Below are positions 9,045-17,881 of a stretch of 64,000 nt of DNA, piece after piece. A program made the translations under genes and the position numbers. The notes beneath the pieces were generated by a model. The model searched no databases and was not told the origin of the DNA. It worked only from the letters and a program-made list of their open reading frames with translations. This DNA comes from Gammaproteobacteria bacterium UBA5109 (GTDB taxonomy: Bacteria; Pseudomonadota; Gammaproteobacteria; Pseudomonadales; Pseudohongiellaceae). How positions within the stretch are numbered: the stretch's first letter is position 1; each line of letters begins with the position of its first letter. Where the stretch lies: NCBI GenBank assembly GCA_002414385.1, contig DHZH01000005.1:186001-250000 (forward strand). Direction: 5' to 3'.

Positions 9045-10237
9045 CCTTGTATTTTCTCCATGAGGTAATCGGTAATTCTTTGCATTGGAGCTCGTAAGCG
9101 CTCTGTACTTGGCACAATATACCCGGCGGTCACATCATTTGAAAACTTATGGTTTAGTAGCCGTTTCAGAGCATAGGCTGGGATATCCAGACTTTCCGCA
9201 ATCGTGATAAAGGTTCGCCGTAGGTCATGCAGCCTAATTTTGATCCCTGAGACTGTCTCAATCCTTTTGAGTGCTGTTTTGGGCTCTTTTAGTGGCCCAA
9301 GGGTGCGCGGAGAAGGGAAGACCCACTCGGACAGGTTCATTTTCTTGCGCCGTTTGAGCAGATCCTTCAGGAAGTCACTCATGGGGAGGGCATGCGGCTC
9401 TTTGTTCTTGGTATCCGGGATATGGATGACTTTTTCATTAAAATCGATGTCTTCCCAGGTCAAAAGCGCCGCTTCTGAGCGTCTGAGGCCTGTAAACAGT
9501 AAAAAGTGCAGGTAATCGCGGGTGGTTTCCTGGTTTAGCTTGAGGGTGGCCTCAAACCAGGGTTTGAGCTGGGTAGGGGTGAGCAAGGTCTGCCGGCGTT
9601 TGATCTCATACCAGCCCCGGGTGCTGCTGATCCGCGAAACCGGATTAAACAAGATAATGGGCTTGCCTGATTTGTCTTCATAACGATCCATCGCGAAGTT
9701 GAAGATCGCTCGAAGCACCCGCATGGTGTTATTCGCTCGGGCTTTACTCTTCTTACCGAGCGCTCGATGGCGCTTTTCGACCTTATCTTTCGATAGCTCA
9801 GAGAGCGGGGTAGTGAGCCAATCGCCGAGCGCGCCTTCAATACAGCGCTTGTAATCATGCAGGGTATTGGGTTTCAGGTTCTTTCGCGTCTGGAGATACT
9901 CTCGATAGGCCTCGCCGAGCGTGACCGATCGAGCGGCCTTATCGCGGCGCTCTTCAAGCGGATCGTTACCCATGGCCATCTCACCGAGCAGCTCTTGAGC
10001 CTTTTTACGGGCCTGAACCGGGGTAACCTGGCCAAAGCGCCCGATCGTGAGGCGGCGATTCTTGCCATTCACCCGCTTTTCCACGAAAAAGGACTTAGCC
10101 CCACGGCTGGTTACCAGTAGACCAAAGCCCTGGAGTTGATCATCGCGGTACAGCACATTGGTGCTTTGACCATTGTCTTTAAACGGGGGAGGCTGGACTT
10201 TGCCTATATTTGAATTGGATAATCGTAAGCGTGGCAT
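9041..10237 (-). CDS. int: Tyrosine integrase of the tRNA-Leu element
   Basis: This 398-aa protein has the three-part layout of P4-type integrases. An N-terminal DUF4102-like arm-binding domain (about 1-90, including GFGLLVTSRGAKSFFVEKRV) comes first, then a SAM-like core-binding domain (about 100-190). The catalytic domain has Arg in LLFTGLRRSEA, HDLRRTF, LLNHKF and the nucleophile Tyr in TAGYIV. It is expected to recombine at the tRNA-Leu 3' end, matching the 59-bp repeats. The gene lies about 200 bp from attR and reads away from it. Its GC content is higher than that of the cargo genes, suggesting the element is mosaic. Confidence 0.95.
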   Translation of the reverse strand: MPRLRLSNSNIGKVQPPPFKDNGQSTNVLYRDDQLQGFGLLVTSRGAKSFFVEKRVNGKNRRLTIGRFGQVTPVQARKKAQELLGEMAMGNDPLEERRDKAARSVTLGEAYREYLQTRKNLKPNTLHDYKRCIEGALGDWLTTPLSELSKDKVEKRHRALGKKSKARANNTMRVLRAIFNFAMDRYEDKSGKPIILFNPVSRISSTRGWYEIKRRQTLLTPTQLKPWFEATLKLNQETTRDYLHFLLFTGLRRSEAALLTWEDIDFNEKVIHIPDTKNKEPHALPMSDFLKDLLKRRKKMNLSEWVFPSPRTLGPLKEPKTALKRIETVSGIKIRLHDLRRTFITIAESLDIPAYALKRLLNHKFSNDVTAGYIVPSTERLRAPMQRITDYLMEKIQG

Positions 10238-10433
10238 ATAGGCAATACTCCGTTAATCCCTAACTATTAAGGTTTAAATGAATCATCCGCGCCCAAGGTA
10301 GGCGCAGAGTCGGAGTATTATTTCAAAAAACCTGCCTATATAGCAAATTACCGCAAAGAAGAGGGAGTTAAATTACTCTCTATCTATATGTTATTAAAAG
10401 AATTTAAAATAACCGCAAACAATAACGCTAATA

Positions 10434-10492
10434 ACTTAAAATCCCTCGATCATTGCGATCGTGCCGGTTCGATTCCGGCCCCGGGCACCATT
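10434..10492 (+). repeat. attR: tRNA-Leu 3'-end direct repeat
   Basis: This is identical to 261-319. It lacks the 5' half of the tRNA, so it is the displaced chromosomal 3' end and not a functional tRNA gene. Confidence 0.92.
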
Positions 10493-10512
10493 TAAATTTA
10501 ATAGCCTGTCAA

Positions 10513-11787
10513 TTATTTCGCTGCCGCAAGCGCCTGCTCAATATCAGCGATAATGTCATCAATGTGCTCAATGCCAATGGATAATCTGACCATTTCCTTG
10601 CTTACCCCTGCTGTAGCCAGCTCATCATCACTAAGTTGCCGGTGAGTAGTTGAAGCAGGGTGACAGGCCAGGGATTTGGCATCGCCTATATTGACCAGAC
10701 GTAAAATCATTTGCAGTGCATCAATAAATTTGGCCCCTGCAGCTTCACCGCCCTTGATTCCAAAACTTAAAATACCAGAGGGGCGTCCGCCAACAACTTT
10801 TTGGCAGACGTCATAATAGGGACTTGATTTCAGTCCTGCGTAACTGACCCATTCAATCTGCTCATGCCCCTCAAGATATTCCGCTACTTTTTGCGCATTT
10901 TCGCAATGACGTTCCATTCTCAGTCCCAGGGTTTCCAGACCCTGCATAATCAGGAATGCATTCATCGGCGACAGGGCAGCACCGGTATTTCGCAAAGGAA
11001 CAACGCGACAACGTCCTATAAATGCTGCTTCACCCAGAGCTTCAGTATAGATGACACCATGATAGGAAGGGTCCGGCTCATTGAGCATTGGATATTTTTC
11101 CTTGTGGGCGGACCAGTCAAATTTTCCTGAATCCACAATAATACCGCCAATAGAAGTACCATGACCGCCGATATATTTGGTCAAAGAATGAATGGCAATG
11201 TCCGCGCCCAGATCAAAAACCTTGCATAAAAATGGGGTCGCAACAGTATTGTCGACGATCAGGGGAACACCATGCCGATGTGCAATTTCAGCAAGTGCCT
11301 CGATATCGACTACATTTCCAGCCGGATTGCCGATTGATTCACAAAAGACTGCCCTGGTATTTTCATCGATCAAAGCTTCCAGGCCAGCATAATCATCGAA
11401 CGATGCAAAACGGGTTTCGACTCCCTGTGCGGGTAAAGTATGCGCAAAAAAGTTATACGTGCCCCCATATAACTGGGAGGTGCTGACTATATTGCTGCCA
11501 ACCCTGGTAATTGCCTGAATGGCATAGGTGATCGCTGCCATGCCGGATGCAACAGCCAGCGCACCAACACCACCTTCCATTTCAGTAAGGCGGGCTTCCA
11601 GCACTGCTGTTGTAGGGTTCATGATTCTCGTATAAATATTGCCCTGAACCGCCAGATTGAATAGGTCTGCACCATGCTGCGTATTGTCAAAGGTATATGA
11701 TGTTGTTTGGTATATGGGCGTAGTGGCTGCATTGGTTGCCGGATCACCTTCATAACCTGAATGCAGAGCGATTGTTTCGAGATTCAT
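10513..11787 (-). CDS. metY: O-acetylhomoserine sulfhydrylase, PLP-dependent
   Basis: This 424-aa protein belongs to the Cys/Met-metabolism PLP enzyme family. The PLP lysine lies in HSLTKYIGGHG, and the N-terminal TTPIYQTTSY and YTRIMNPTTAVLEARL segments are conserved. It makes homocysteine from O-acetylhomoserine and sulfide; the length and the motif pattern favour MetY over cystathionine synthases. AAGGGA precedes the ATG on the minus strand. It is the first chromosomal gene after the island and fits the sulfur-assimilation genes elsewhere in the window (cysB, cysH). Confidence 0.9.
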   Translation of the reverse strand: MNLETIALHSGYEGDPATNAATTPIYQTTSYTFDNTQHGADLFNLAVQGNIYTRIMNPTTAVLEARLTEMEGGVGALAVASGMAAITYAIQAITRVGSNIVSTSQLYGGTYNFFAHTLPAQGVETRFASFDDYAGLEALIDENTRAVFCESIGNPAGNVVDIEALAEIAHRHGVPLIVDNTVATPFLCKVFDLGADIAIHSLTKYIGGHGTSIGGIIVDSGKFDWSAHKEKYPMLNEPDPSYHGVIYTEALGEAAFIGRCRVVPLRNTGAALSPMNAFLIMQGLETLGLRMERHCENAQKVAEYLEGHEQIEWVSYAGLKSSPYYDVCQKVVGGRPSGILSFGIKGGEAAGAKFIDALQMILRLVNIGDAKSLACHPASTTHRQLSDDELATAGVSKEMVRLSIGIEHIDDIIADIEQALAAAK

Positions 11788-11945
11788 TGCATTTCCCTTT
11801 CTGAGATAAAAAAATCTATACTGAACTACTTAATACTTATTTTCCATACGTATGATACTTCGGTTTATATAATACTGAAAAATGTTCATGTTCCAGATAC
11901 CGGGTCAAAACATCTTTCTCAAATCAAAGAGGGCAGTTTAATTTC

Positions 11946-12353
11946 ATGAGCAAACTTCTTAAAACCCCAACATATACGCTTATGCTTTTCCTGAGCCTGC
12001 TGGCTTTAGCTGCCTTTGCACAGGAAGAGCTTGTCCGTACCCAATTGCCCCTGTCCGATGAAGCCATCAGCGTATTTCACCAGAGTATTTTCCTGACCAA
12101 TTTTGCCAGCCTGAATTGCGAAAACATTGATGCCGAACGCCGTATCGCCAACAGCATCGACGCCATCAAAAATAACCAGTACAGGATCGTGGAATATCAT
12201 GTGGCTTTTGGCAGTGATAACACCATTGCCCACGAATATTATGTTGAAACCTATGCCCCGCTGACCCTGATCCAGATCCAGGTGTTCAGCAGGGCTAGCC
12301 GATGCAGTAGTTTTTCATTCAGCCTGATCAGTGAAGAGGATATTAACCAGTAA
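11946..12353 (+). CDS. Secreted hypothetical protein
   Basis: This 135-aa protein has a signal peptide (residues 1-25, cleavage near AAFA-Q26) and a mature domain with two Cys residues (about 58 and 120) that could pair. I recognise no family. AATTTC and the upstream GAGGGCAG precede the ATG. It stands alone between metY (divergent) and a small membrane-protein ORF on the opposite strand. Confidence 0.65.
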   Translation: MSKLLKTPTYTLMLFLSLLALAAFAQEELVRTQLPLSDEAISVFHQSIFLTNFASLNCENIDAERRIANSIDAIKNNQYRIVEYHVAFGSDNTIAHEYYVETYAPLTLIQIQVFSRASRCSSFSFSLISEEDINQ

Positions 12354-12375
12354 ACGGGGGAGGGTCTGCTACAGA

Positions 12376-12540
12376 TTATTTTCTACCATCGTCATCATTC
12401 CTGTGATCAGACTTCTTTTTAAGGAAACTGAAGCCGCCGGTCAGGAGCCATAACAGGGCCATGATCAGCACCAGGGCATAGAGCACCTCGACTACCTGCG
12501 GGCTGTTTAAAAAATGGTTGATATCAGAAAATAGATCCAT
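12376..12540 (-). CDS. 54-aa single-pass membrane protein
   Basis: A short ORF starting MDLFSDINHFLNSPQVVEVL has one strongly hydrophobic segment (about residues 19-40, rich in Leu, Ala and Val) and a charged tail of Lys, Asp and Arg. The composition looks like a real membrane miniprotein, not a shadow, because no other ORF covers this stretch. The Shine-Dalgarno sequence is weak. Function is unknown. Confidence 0.55.
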   Translation of the reverse strand: MDLFSDINHFLNSPQVVEVLYALVLIMALLWLLTGGFSFLKKKSDHRNDDDGRK

Positions 12541-12702
12541 ATTTATAATAATTACATAGTGTTATAAAGAATACTTAAACCTTAATATAGGCATAGTCAA
12601 TACCAGGTGTCAGGCTTGTTTGCCCTGCTTATTGCCGTAATCAGGGCAATAGATAATAATCCACAACGCTCCACACACTATAACAACAGAAGGGTATCAA
12701 TC

Positions 12703-13299
12703 GTGAAGAAAAGCACACTGGGTAAGTTGGGCCTGGCAACCGCAGCCGGATTACTGGCCACTGCGGCCAACGCACACTTCAAGCTGAATGAACCGGCCTC
12801 ATGGATTGTCGAAGATGAACGGGGGGATCCCCAGAAAATAGCTCCTTGCGGTGGCACAATAGCCGATGGCGGCACCCGCACTGGCCTGGTAACGGATGTT
12901 ACCGGCGGGGAGATGCTGCGAATTGCCATCGAAGAAACCATCTACCACCCCGGCCATTACCGCGTTTCCCTGGCCCGCCGCATTAACTGGCTGCCGGAAG
13001 ATACTGTTCCGACCATGAAAGACACCGACCGGGGTCCACGCTCCGACCGTTTTGAGATTGATGAAAATCCGCAGGCACCGGTGCTGGTCGATGGGCTGTG
13101 GGAAAACTATGAGCGCCGTACTGGCCCTCAGGAAACCGAAGTCCGCATTCCCAATATTGATTGTGAGGGCTGCTTTCTGCAGGTCGTTCAGTTCATGTCT
13201 GATCATCCCGGATTTGGTGAAGGTGGATTTACCTACCACCACTGCGCCATGCTGAACATCACGGCTGATCCTGAATTACCGATGGATCGCGGCTGGTAG
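12703..13299 (+). CDS. Secreted LPMO-like (histidine-brace) protein
   Basis: I choose the GTG at 12703, because it is preceded by AGAAGGG (12687-12693) and gives a clean signal peptide of 24 aa ending TAANA. Cleavage there exposes His as residue 1 of the mature protein (HFKLNEPASW). That matches the amino-terminal copper ligand of lytic polysaccharide monooxygenases. Further His residues in IYHPGHYRVSL and TYHHCAML, plus four Cys, can complete a copper site and disulfides. The mature length (about 174 aa) and these features resemble the small polysaccharide-monooxygenase-like families of Proteobacteria. Activity is not proved; copper binding or chaperoning is the main alternative. Confidence 0.75.
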   Translation: MKKSTLGKLGLATAAGLLATAANAHFKLNEPASWIVEDERGDPQKIAPCGGTIADGGTRTGLVTDVTGGEMLRIAIEETIYHPGHYRVSLARRINWLPEDTVPTMKDTDRGPRSDRFEIDENPQAPVLVDGLWENYERRTGPQETEVRIPNIDCEGCFLQVVQFMSDHPGFGEGGFTYHHCAMLNITADPELPMDRGW

Positions 13300-13406
13300 G
13301 GGATACTGCTGACTGTTTCGACAGATTATCAACAGTGGATTCCAGAATAGCGCTCTGCCACACTAAGTCCCTGATGTATTACTATTAAACTTTCAGGAGC
13401 GGACAC

Positions 13407-14303
13407 ATGTGGCAGAAAGCAACAATTTTAATTGCCTCTCTCCTGTTTCCAGCGTCTTTAGCGCTGGCGCAGGATGGCGAAATCCAGACCCAGCAGGTCA
13501 GTGATAACTTCCATGTTCTCTATGGCCCGGGTGGCAATATCGGGGTTTATACCGGTGATGACGGCATTATCGTCGTCGACAATAAATTCGCGCCTTTATC
13601 CGGGCAGATCAATGCCGCCATTGACCAGATCAGTGGCGATGACATCAAGTTTGTCATCAACACCCACTGGCACGGTGACCATACCGGCGGTAATGAAAAT
13701 TTTGCCGCTGACGGGGCTGTGATTGTGGCACACGAATACGTCTACCGGCGCATGAGCATGGAAGTCTTCCTGCCTTTATATAACAGCCGTACCATGCCTT
13801 CACCGACGGGTGCCTTGCCGACCGTCACCTTTGCTGATGACATCAGCTTTCATTCCGGCAATGAAACCATCACCGCCATTCACGTGCCCAATGCGCATAC
13901 GGATACCGATTCCATCGTGCATTTTGAGCAGGCCAACATCATTCAGCTGGGTGACCTCTTGTGGACTGCCGGTTATCCGCGGATTGATGTGCAAAATGGC
14001 GGCGGCTCCATTGATGGGGTGATCGATGCCATCGAACTGGCGCTGGAACTTGCGGACAACGACACCCAGTTTATTTCCGGTCACGGACCGATCCCGCCGC
14101 AGGGCAAGCAGGTGGTACAGAATTACGCCTTGATGCTGCGAACCGTGCGTAACCGGGTGGCTTCGATGATTGAGCAGGGCATGTCGGAAATGCAGATCAT
14201 CAATGCACGGCCCACGGAAGAATTTGATGCAGTCTGGGAAGGAGAGAACCCCTATATCGATGCCGATATGTTTACCCGTATCGTCTATATAAGCCTGATC
14301 TGA
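13407..14303 (+). CDS. Secreted metallo-beta-lactamase-fold hydrolase
   Basis: This 298-aa protein has a signal peptide (cleavage near LALA-Q22). The zinc-binding signature is T-H87-W-H89-G-D91-H92, with a later His in PNAHTDTDS and an SGHGP motif near the C-terminus, as in subclass B1/cyclase-like members. It probably hydrolyses an ester, lactone or thioester in the periplasm. A Shine-Dalgarno sequence (AGGAGCG) precedes the ATG. It is followed after 8 bp by the NTF2-like gene and then a second MBL protein and a PQQ sugar dehydrogenase, all exported, so a shared periplasmic pathway is likely. Confidence 0.85.
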   Translation: MWQKATILIASLLFPASLALAQDGEIQTQQVSDNFHVLYGPGGNIGVYTGDDGIIVVDNKFAPLSGQINAAIDQISGDDIKFVINTHWHGDHTGGNENFAADGAVIVAHEYVYRRMSMEVFLPLYNSRTMPSPTGALPTVTFADDISFHSGNETITAIHVPNAHTDTDSIVHFEQANIIQLGDLLWTAGYPRIDVQNGGGSIDGVIDAIELALELADNDTQFISGHGPIPPQGKQVVQNYALMLRTVRNRVASMIEQGMSEMQIINARPTEEFDAVWEGENPYIDADMFTRIVYISLI

Positions 14304-14311
14304 GGTCATCC

Positions 14312-14827
14312 ATGCAAAACACAGCATTGAAAATAATAACAATTTTGGCAGTGTTACTGGCCCTTTTGCTCGCCGCTTTTAGTTATGGTCTGGTACAAAG
14401 CCAGTATCGGGAGGACGCCAATAAACAGTTACTGCTGGATTTTTTTGACTTTGAAGGCAGTGGCGAGGAACGTATGGAACAGTTTCTGGCAGAAGATTAC
14501 ATTCAGCATAATCCACGCTTTCTGGCCATGGACGAATTTACCGGTGCCAGCGGCAACCGTGCCTGGGTTGAAGCCCGCCTTGAGGCCCGCGCCAGAGGGG
14601 GTATTCCGCTGGTGGATCTGGGCGGTATCCGTCTGAGAGATCCGGTGATTGTCATGGCCGAGGATGACCTGGTCACGGCAATTTATAAAGGCGATTTACC
14701 TGACCCGGACAATCCTGGTGAAACCTATGAAGCCTTTGCCTTTGAAACCTTTCGCGTGCAGGATGGCAAGTTCACCGAACACTGGGATCAGGTGACCCTT
14801 GAGGCGGGCTGGATGGATGTTGACTGA
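14312..14827 (+). CDS. Membrane-anchored SnoaL/NTF2-like protein
   Basis: This 171-aa protein has an N-terminal hydrophobic segment (residues 8-28) and a SnoaL-like cone fold domain. FFDFEGSGEERMEQFLAEDYIQHNP and the terminal ETFRVQDGKFTEHWDQV are the usual landmarks. Members act as isomerases, hydrolases or binding proteins on small ring compounds; the substrate is unknown. It starts 8 bp after the MBL hydrolase and is followed 51 bp later by the next MBL gene, so an operon is probable. Confidence 0.78.
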   Translation: MQNTALKIITILAVLLALLLAAFSYGLVQSQYREDANKQLLLDFFDFEGSGEERMEQFLAEDYIQHNPRFLAMDEFTGASGNRAWVEARLEARARGGIPLVDLGGIRLRDPVIVMAEDDLVTAIYKGDLPDPDNPGETYEAFAFETFRVQDGKFTEHWDQVTLEAGWMDVD

Positions 14828-14878
14828 TACAATTTTAAAATTAAAAGTCTTATACAAGAACAACAACGGAGACACATC

Positions 14879-16363
14879 GTGAAACAATATACATTTCTAC
14901 GGGGACTTGTGACCCTGGGCTTATTTACCCTGATCATGCCGGCAACAGCACAGATGTCTGCACAGGACGTGCTGGAAGATACTGCCGAAGCCATGGGCGG
15001 CATGAATCGTATCATGCAGGTCGACTCGTTGCTGATGACCGGTTTCAGCCAGACCCTGAACCAGGACGGCGGCAGTTCTCCCTCACCGCATCCGAACTCG
15101 CCGAAAAAGTGGGCTGCGCAAAATGGCGTGGAACGCTACTTCAACCTGGAAAGCGGTGAAGCACTGCAACGTCAGCGTCAGGGCTTCCTGTTTCCTTTTG
15201 CTTTGCCTTTCGGTCATGCCTGGGCGCTGACATCCCAGGTTCAGGATGGCGTGGATGCCTTGAATAACCCGCTGATGGCCCTGCGCGTAGCGCTGGAAAG
15301 CGAAACCGGTGGTGTCAGTATTGAAGATGACAATATTGTTGTCGAATTCATGCTGGATAACGGCCAGCATGTCTGGCTGGGCATCAACCAGCTAAACAAA
15401 CTGCCAGCCTGGGTCCGTTGGCTGGGACCGCACAGTAATCTGGGCGAGGTGACATACACAACCTGGTTCACCGGTTACACCCCCTATGACGGCATTCGTC
15501 TGCCATCCGGCTTAAGCACGAAAATCGACTGGCGCGACAATGTGGTCACCAGCTTTCATATCGATGGCTACCAGATCAATGAACCACTGCCCGAGTTTGT
15601 CAGTGGTGCTGGTGGCGGCTTCGGCGGTGGTGGAAACCCACAAGTGGTCGTAACTGAAGTTGCCGATGGGGTCTGGGATTTACGTGTCGGCAGCAACGGC
15701 GGAGCAGTGGTTGAGTTTGCCGATCATCTGGTGATGTTTGAGGCCTATGGTAATGAAGCCAATTCACTGGCACGTATCGATGCGGCCAATGAACTGGTAC
15801 CGGGCAAGGAGCTCACTCACCTGATCATGTCGCATCACCATTTTGATCACAGCGGCGGTATCCGGGCTGCGGTATCGCGTGGCCTGACCATTATTTCCAA
15901 ACGCGAAAATGAGGGCATCCTGCGCGAGCTGGTATCACGTCCGGCGCCAAACTTTCCCGATGCACTGGCGCGTAATCCACAGCCGCTGGATTTCATTCCG
16001 GTTGATGAACACCTGGTGTTAGAGGATGAGATGCGACGCCTGGATGTCTATGAAGTGGTCAACCACATGCACATGACTGATGCGGTGTTTGCCTACCTGC
16101 ACGATGAAGACATTCTGATGCAGGGTGACATGTTTGATATCGGCTGGGAATGGCACTGGTGGAGTGACAACTATCTTGGCAGCGTCGAACATCATGGCCT
16201 GGATCCGGAAATTGATATACCGGTTCATGGCAGGGTGACTACTTATGCCGAAGTTCTTGATAATATTCAGAGCCAGCTGGATGCTGCCATTGAATTTTGT
16301 GAAAACAATGTCGCCAGCGGCATTTACATGGCAGGCTGTCCGGTAAATTACAGCACAGACTAA
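14879..16363 (+). CDS. Secreted two-part MBL-fold hydrolase
   Basis: A GTG start after AACGGAGA gives a 494-aa exported protein (signal peptide ending near TAQM). The N-terminal half (about 30-240) resembles an outer-membrane-lipoprotein-like domain. A Gly-rich linker (GAGGGFGGGG, about 244-253) leads to a metallo-beta-lactamase domain with MSHHHFDHSGG at about 318-328. It is paralogous in layout to the lipoprotein at 20645-22141, including the Gly-rich linker. The zinc-ligand set looks complete. The substrate is unknown. Confidence 0.82.
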   Translation: MKQYTFLRGLVTLGLFTLIMPATAQMSAQDVLEDTAEAMGGMNRIMQVDSLLMTGFSQTLNQDGGSSPSPHPNSPKKWAAQNGVERYFNLESGEALQRQRQGFLFPFALPFGHAWALTSQVQDGVDALNNPLMALRVALESETGGVSIEDDNIVVEFMLDNGQHVWLGINQLNKLPAWVRWLGPHSNLGEVTYTTWFTGYTPYDGIRLPSGLSTKIDWRDNVVTSFHIDGYQINEPLPEFVSGAGGGFGGGGNPQVVVTEVADGVWDLRVGSNGGAVVEFADHLVMFEAYGNEANSLARIDAANELVPGKELTHLIMSHHHFDHSGGIRAAVSRGLTIISKRENEGILRELVSRPAPNFPDALARNPQPLDFIPVDEHLVLEDEMRRLDVYEVVNHMHMTDAVFAYLHDEDILMQGDMFDIGWEWHWWSDNYLGSVEHHGLDPEIDIPVHGRVTTYAEVLDNIQSQLDAAIEFCENNVASGIYMAGCPVNYSTD

Positions 16364-16402
16364 ATACTATAACTATAGTTACTATTTCCTGAGGGGAGAG
16401 CA

Positions 16403-17773
16403 ATGATCAGAAAGAGCATATTCGGATTGAGCCTGTTACTGACAGGCTCTGTCTATGCGCAGGTGTCCAATAATCCATTTACCACGCCGATTGAAGCGGA
16501 AGACGACATTATTCTGGTTGATTATGTTGAGTTCGCCCAATTGCCGGAAATCCGTGGTGAACAGGCCCGCATGATGCAACTGGTGGATGAGCCGGGTAGC
16601 AATCGCATGTTCGTCAATGACATGACCGGGGTGATTTACAGCCTAAGTTATGATGGCGAACGGGTGATTGAATATCTCAATGCCGATGATTACGGGGTTC
16701 AGGTTTCCTCTGGCAACCGTGAGCAGGGTATGCAAAGTTTTGCTTTTCATCCGCAGTTTGCCGAAAGCGGAACTCCCGGTTACGGCAAGTTTTACACCTG
16801 GACTGACAGCACCAATACCCGGCCGGAACCTGACTATGCCCCCAGTGGCGAAGGGGATGATCATGATTTAGTCCTGCACGAATGGACAGCCAATAACCCG
16901 CTGGCAACAACTTACGATGGTGGCACGCCACGCGAAATGCTGCGTATCCAGCAACCATTCCGTAACCATAACGGTGGCCAGATTGGTTTTAATACTCTGG
17001 CTGAACCGGGTGATGCCGATTTCGGCCTGTTGTATGTTTCCAATGGTGATGGCGGTTCCGGTGGTGACCCGATGAACATGGCTCAGGATCTGGGTTCAAT
17101 CTTCGGCAAAATGCTGCGCATCGATCCACTTGGCAATAACGGCCCCAATGGTGAATACGGCATTCCCTCCGACAACCCTTTTGTTGGCAACAACAGTGCT
17201 CTGGATGAAATTTATGCCTACGGCATTCGTAATGCCCAGCACTTTGTCTGGGATGCCGATACCGGCATGATGTACCTGTCCGAAATCGGTCAGAACATCG
17301 TTGAGGAAATCAGTCCGGTACCGGCTGGTGGCAACCTGGGCTGGAACACCTGGGAAGCCAGCTACCGTTTTGAAAACGGCGTGATCAACATGAGCAATCC
17401 ACGAGCTGATGCCAGTGTGACCTATCCGACTGTAGAGTGGGACCATACCGATCCGATTCTGCAAAACCGTGGTGCCGCTTCCGGCCTGCTGATTTATCGT
17501 GATAACAGAGTCCCGCAGCTGCAAGACACTCTGCTGTTTGCCGACCTGGTCAGTGGCGAAATTCTCTATGTTGACGCCAATGATATGCCGTCTGACTATC
17601 AATCGATTCGCCGGGTGCTGTTCAATGACGGTGGCGAGGGCAAAACACTCTTGCAACTGATTCAGGAAAACGAAGGCGCCTCACGTGCTGACACCCGTAT
17701 CGATGCCGGTCCGGATGGTCGTATTTTTGTCCTGAACAAGGGTGACAGCATTATCCGGGAATTCGTGCGCTAG
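16403..17773 (+). CDS. PQQ-dependent sugar dehydrogenase-like protein (GSDH/Yli fold)
   Basis: This 456-aa protein has a signal peptide (cleavage near VYAQ). The six-bladed beta-propeller glucose/sorbosone dehydrogenase signature is present: FAFHPQF, PFRNHNGGQIGFN, LYVSNGDGG and YGIRNAQHFVWD. The His in NHNGG and the Arg in GIRN correspond to the PQQ-site residues of soluble aldose dehydrogenases. It oxidises sugars or related alcohols in the periplasm. GAGGGGAGAG precedes the ATG. It closes the run of exported enzymes starting at 13407. Confidence 0.85.
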   Translation: MIRKSIFGLSLLLTGSVYAQVSNNPFTTPIEAEDDIILVDYVEFAQLPEIRGEQARMMQLVDEPGSNRMFVNDMTGVIYSLSYDGERVIEYLNADDYGVQVSSGNREQGMQSFAFHPQFAESGTPGYGKFYTWTDSTNTRPEPDYAPSGEGDDHDLVLHEWTANNPLATTYDGGTPREMLRIQQPFRNHNGGQIGFNTLAEPGDADFGLLYVSNGDGGSGGDPMNMAQDLGSIFGKMLRIDPLGNNGPNGEYGIPSDNPFVGNNSALDEIYAYGIRNAQHFVWDADTGMMYLSEIGQNIVEEISPVPAGGNLGWNTWEASYRFENGVINMSNPRADASVTYPTVEWDHTDPILQNRGAASGLLIYRDNRVPQLQDTLLFADLVSGEILYVDANDMPSDYQSIRRVLFNDGGEGKTLLQLIQENEGASRADTRIDAGPDGRIFVLNKGDSIIREFVR

Positions 17774-17881
17774 GGTTTATTTCCCGCGCCAGCCTAAGCT
17801 GTACAGGGATGTACGCTTTTGGCCTGTCGCAAAAGAATATTTCCCTTTCCCTTGATCGAGCGAATTACTCCGCCTTACCAG

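Larger units (their letters stand above)
261..10492. mobile_element. Integrative element in tRNA-Leu (P4/ICE-like island)
   Basis: A 59-bp perfect direct repeat of the tRNA-Leu 3' half bounds about 10.2 kb carrying integrase, AlpA-like regulator and P2-gpA-like Rep on the minus strand, plus three plus-strand cargo genes. The cargo half (about 320-6200) is visibly AT-rich compared with the chromosome after 10.5 kb. The integrase sits at the end far from the intact tRNA. No conjugation, capsid or packaging genes are visible, so this is a small replicating or mobilisable island or phage satellite rather than a full prophage. Confidence 0.9.
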
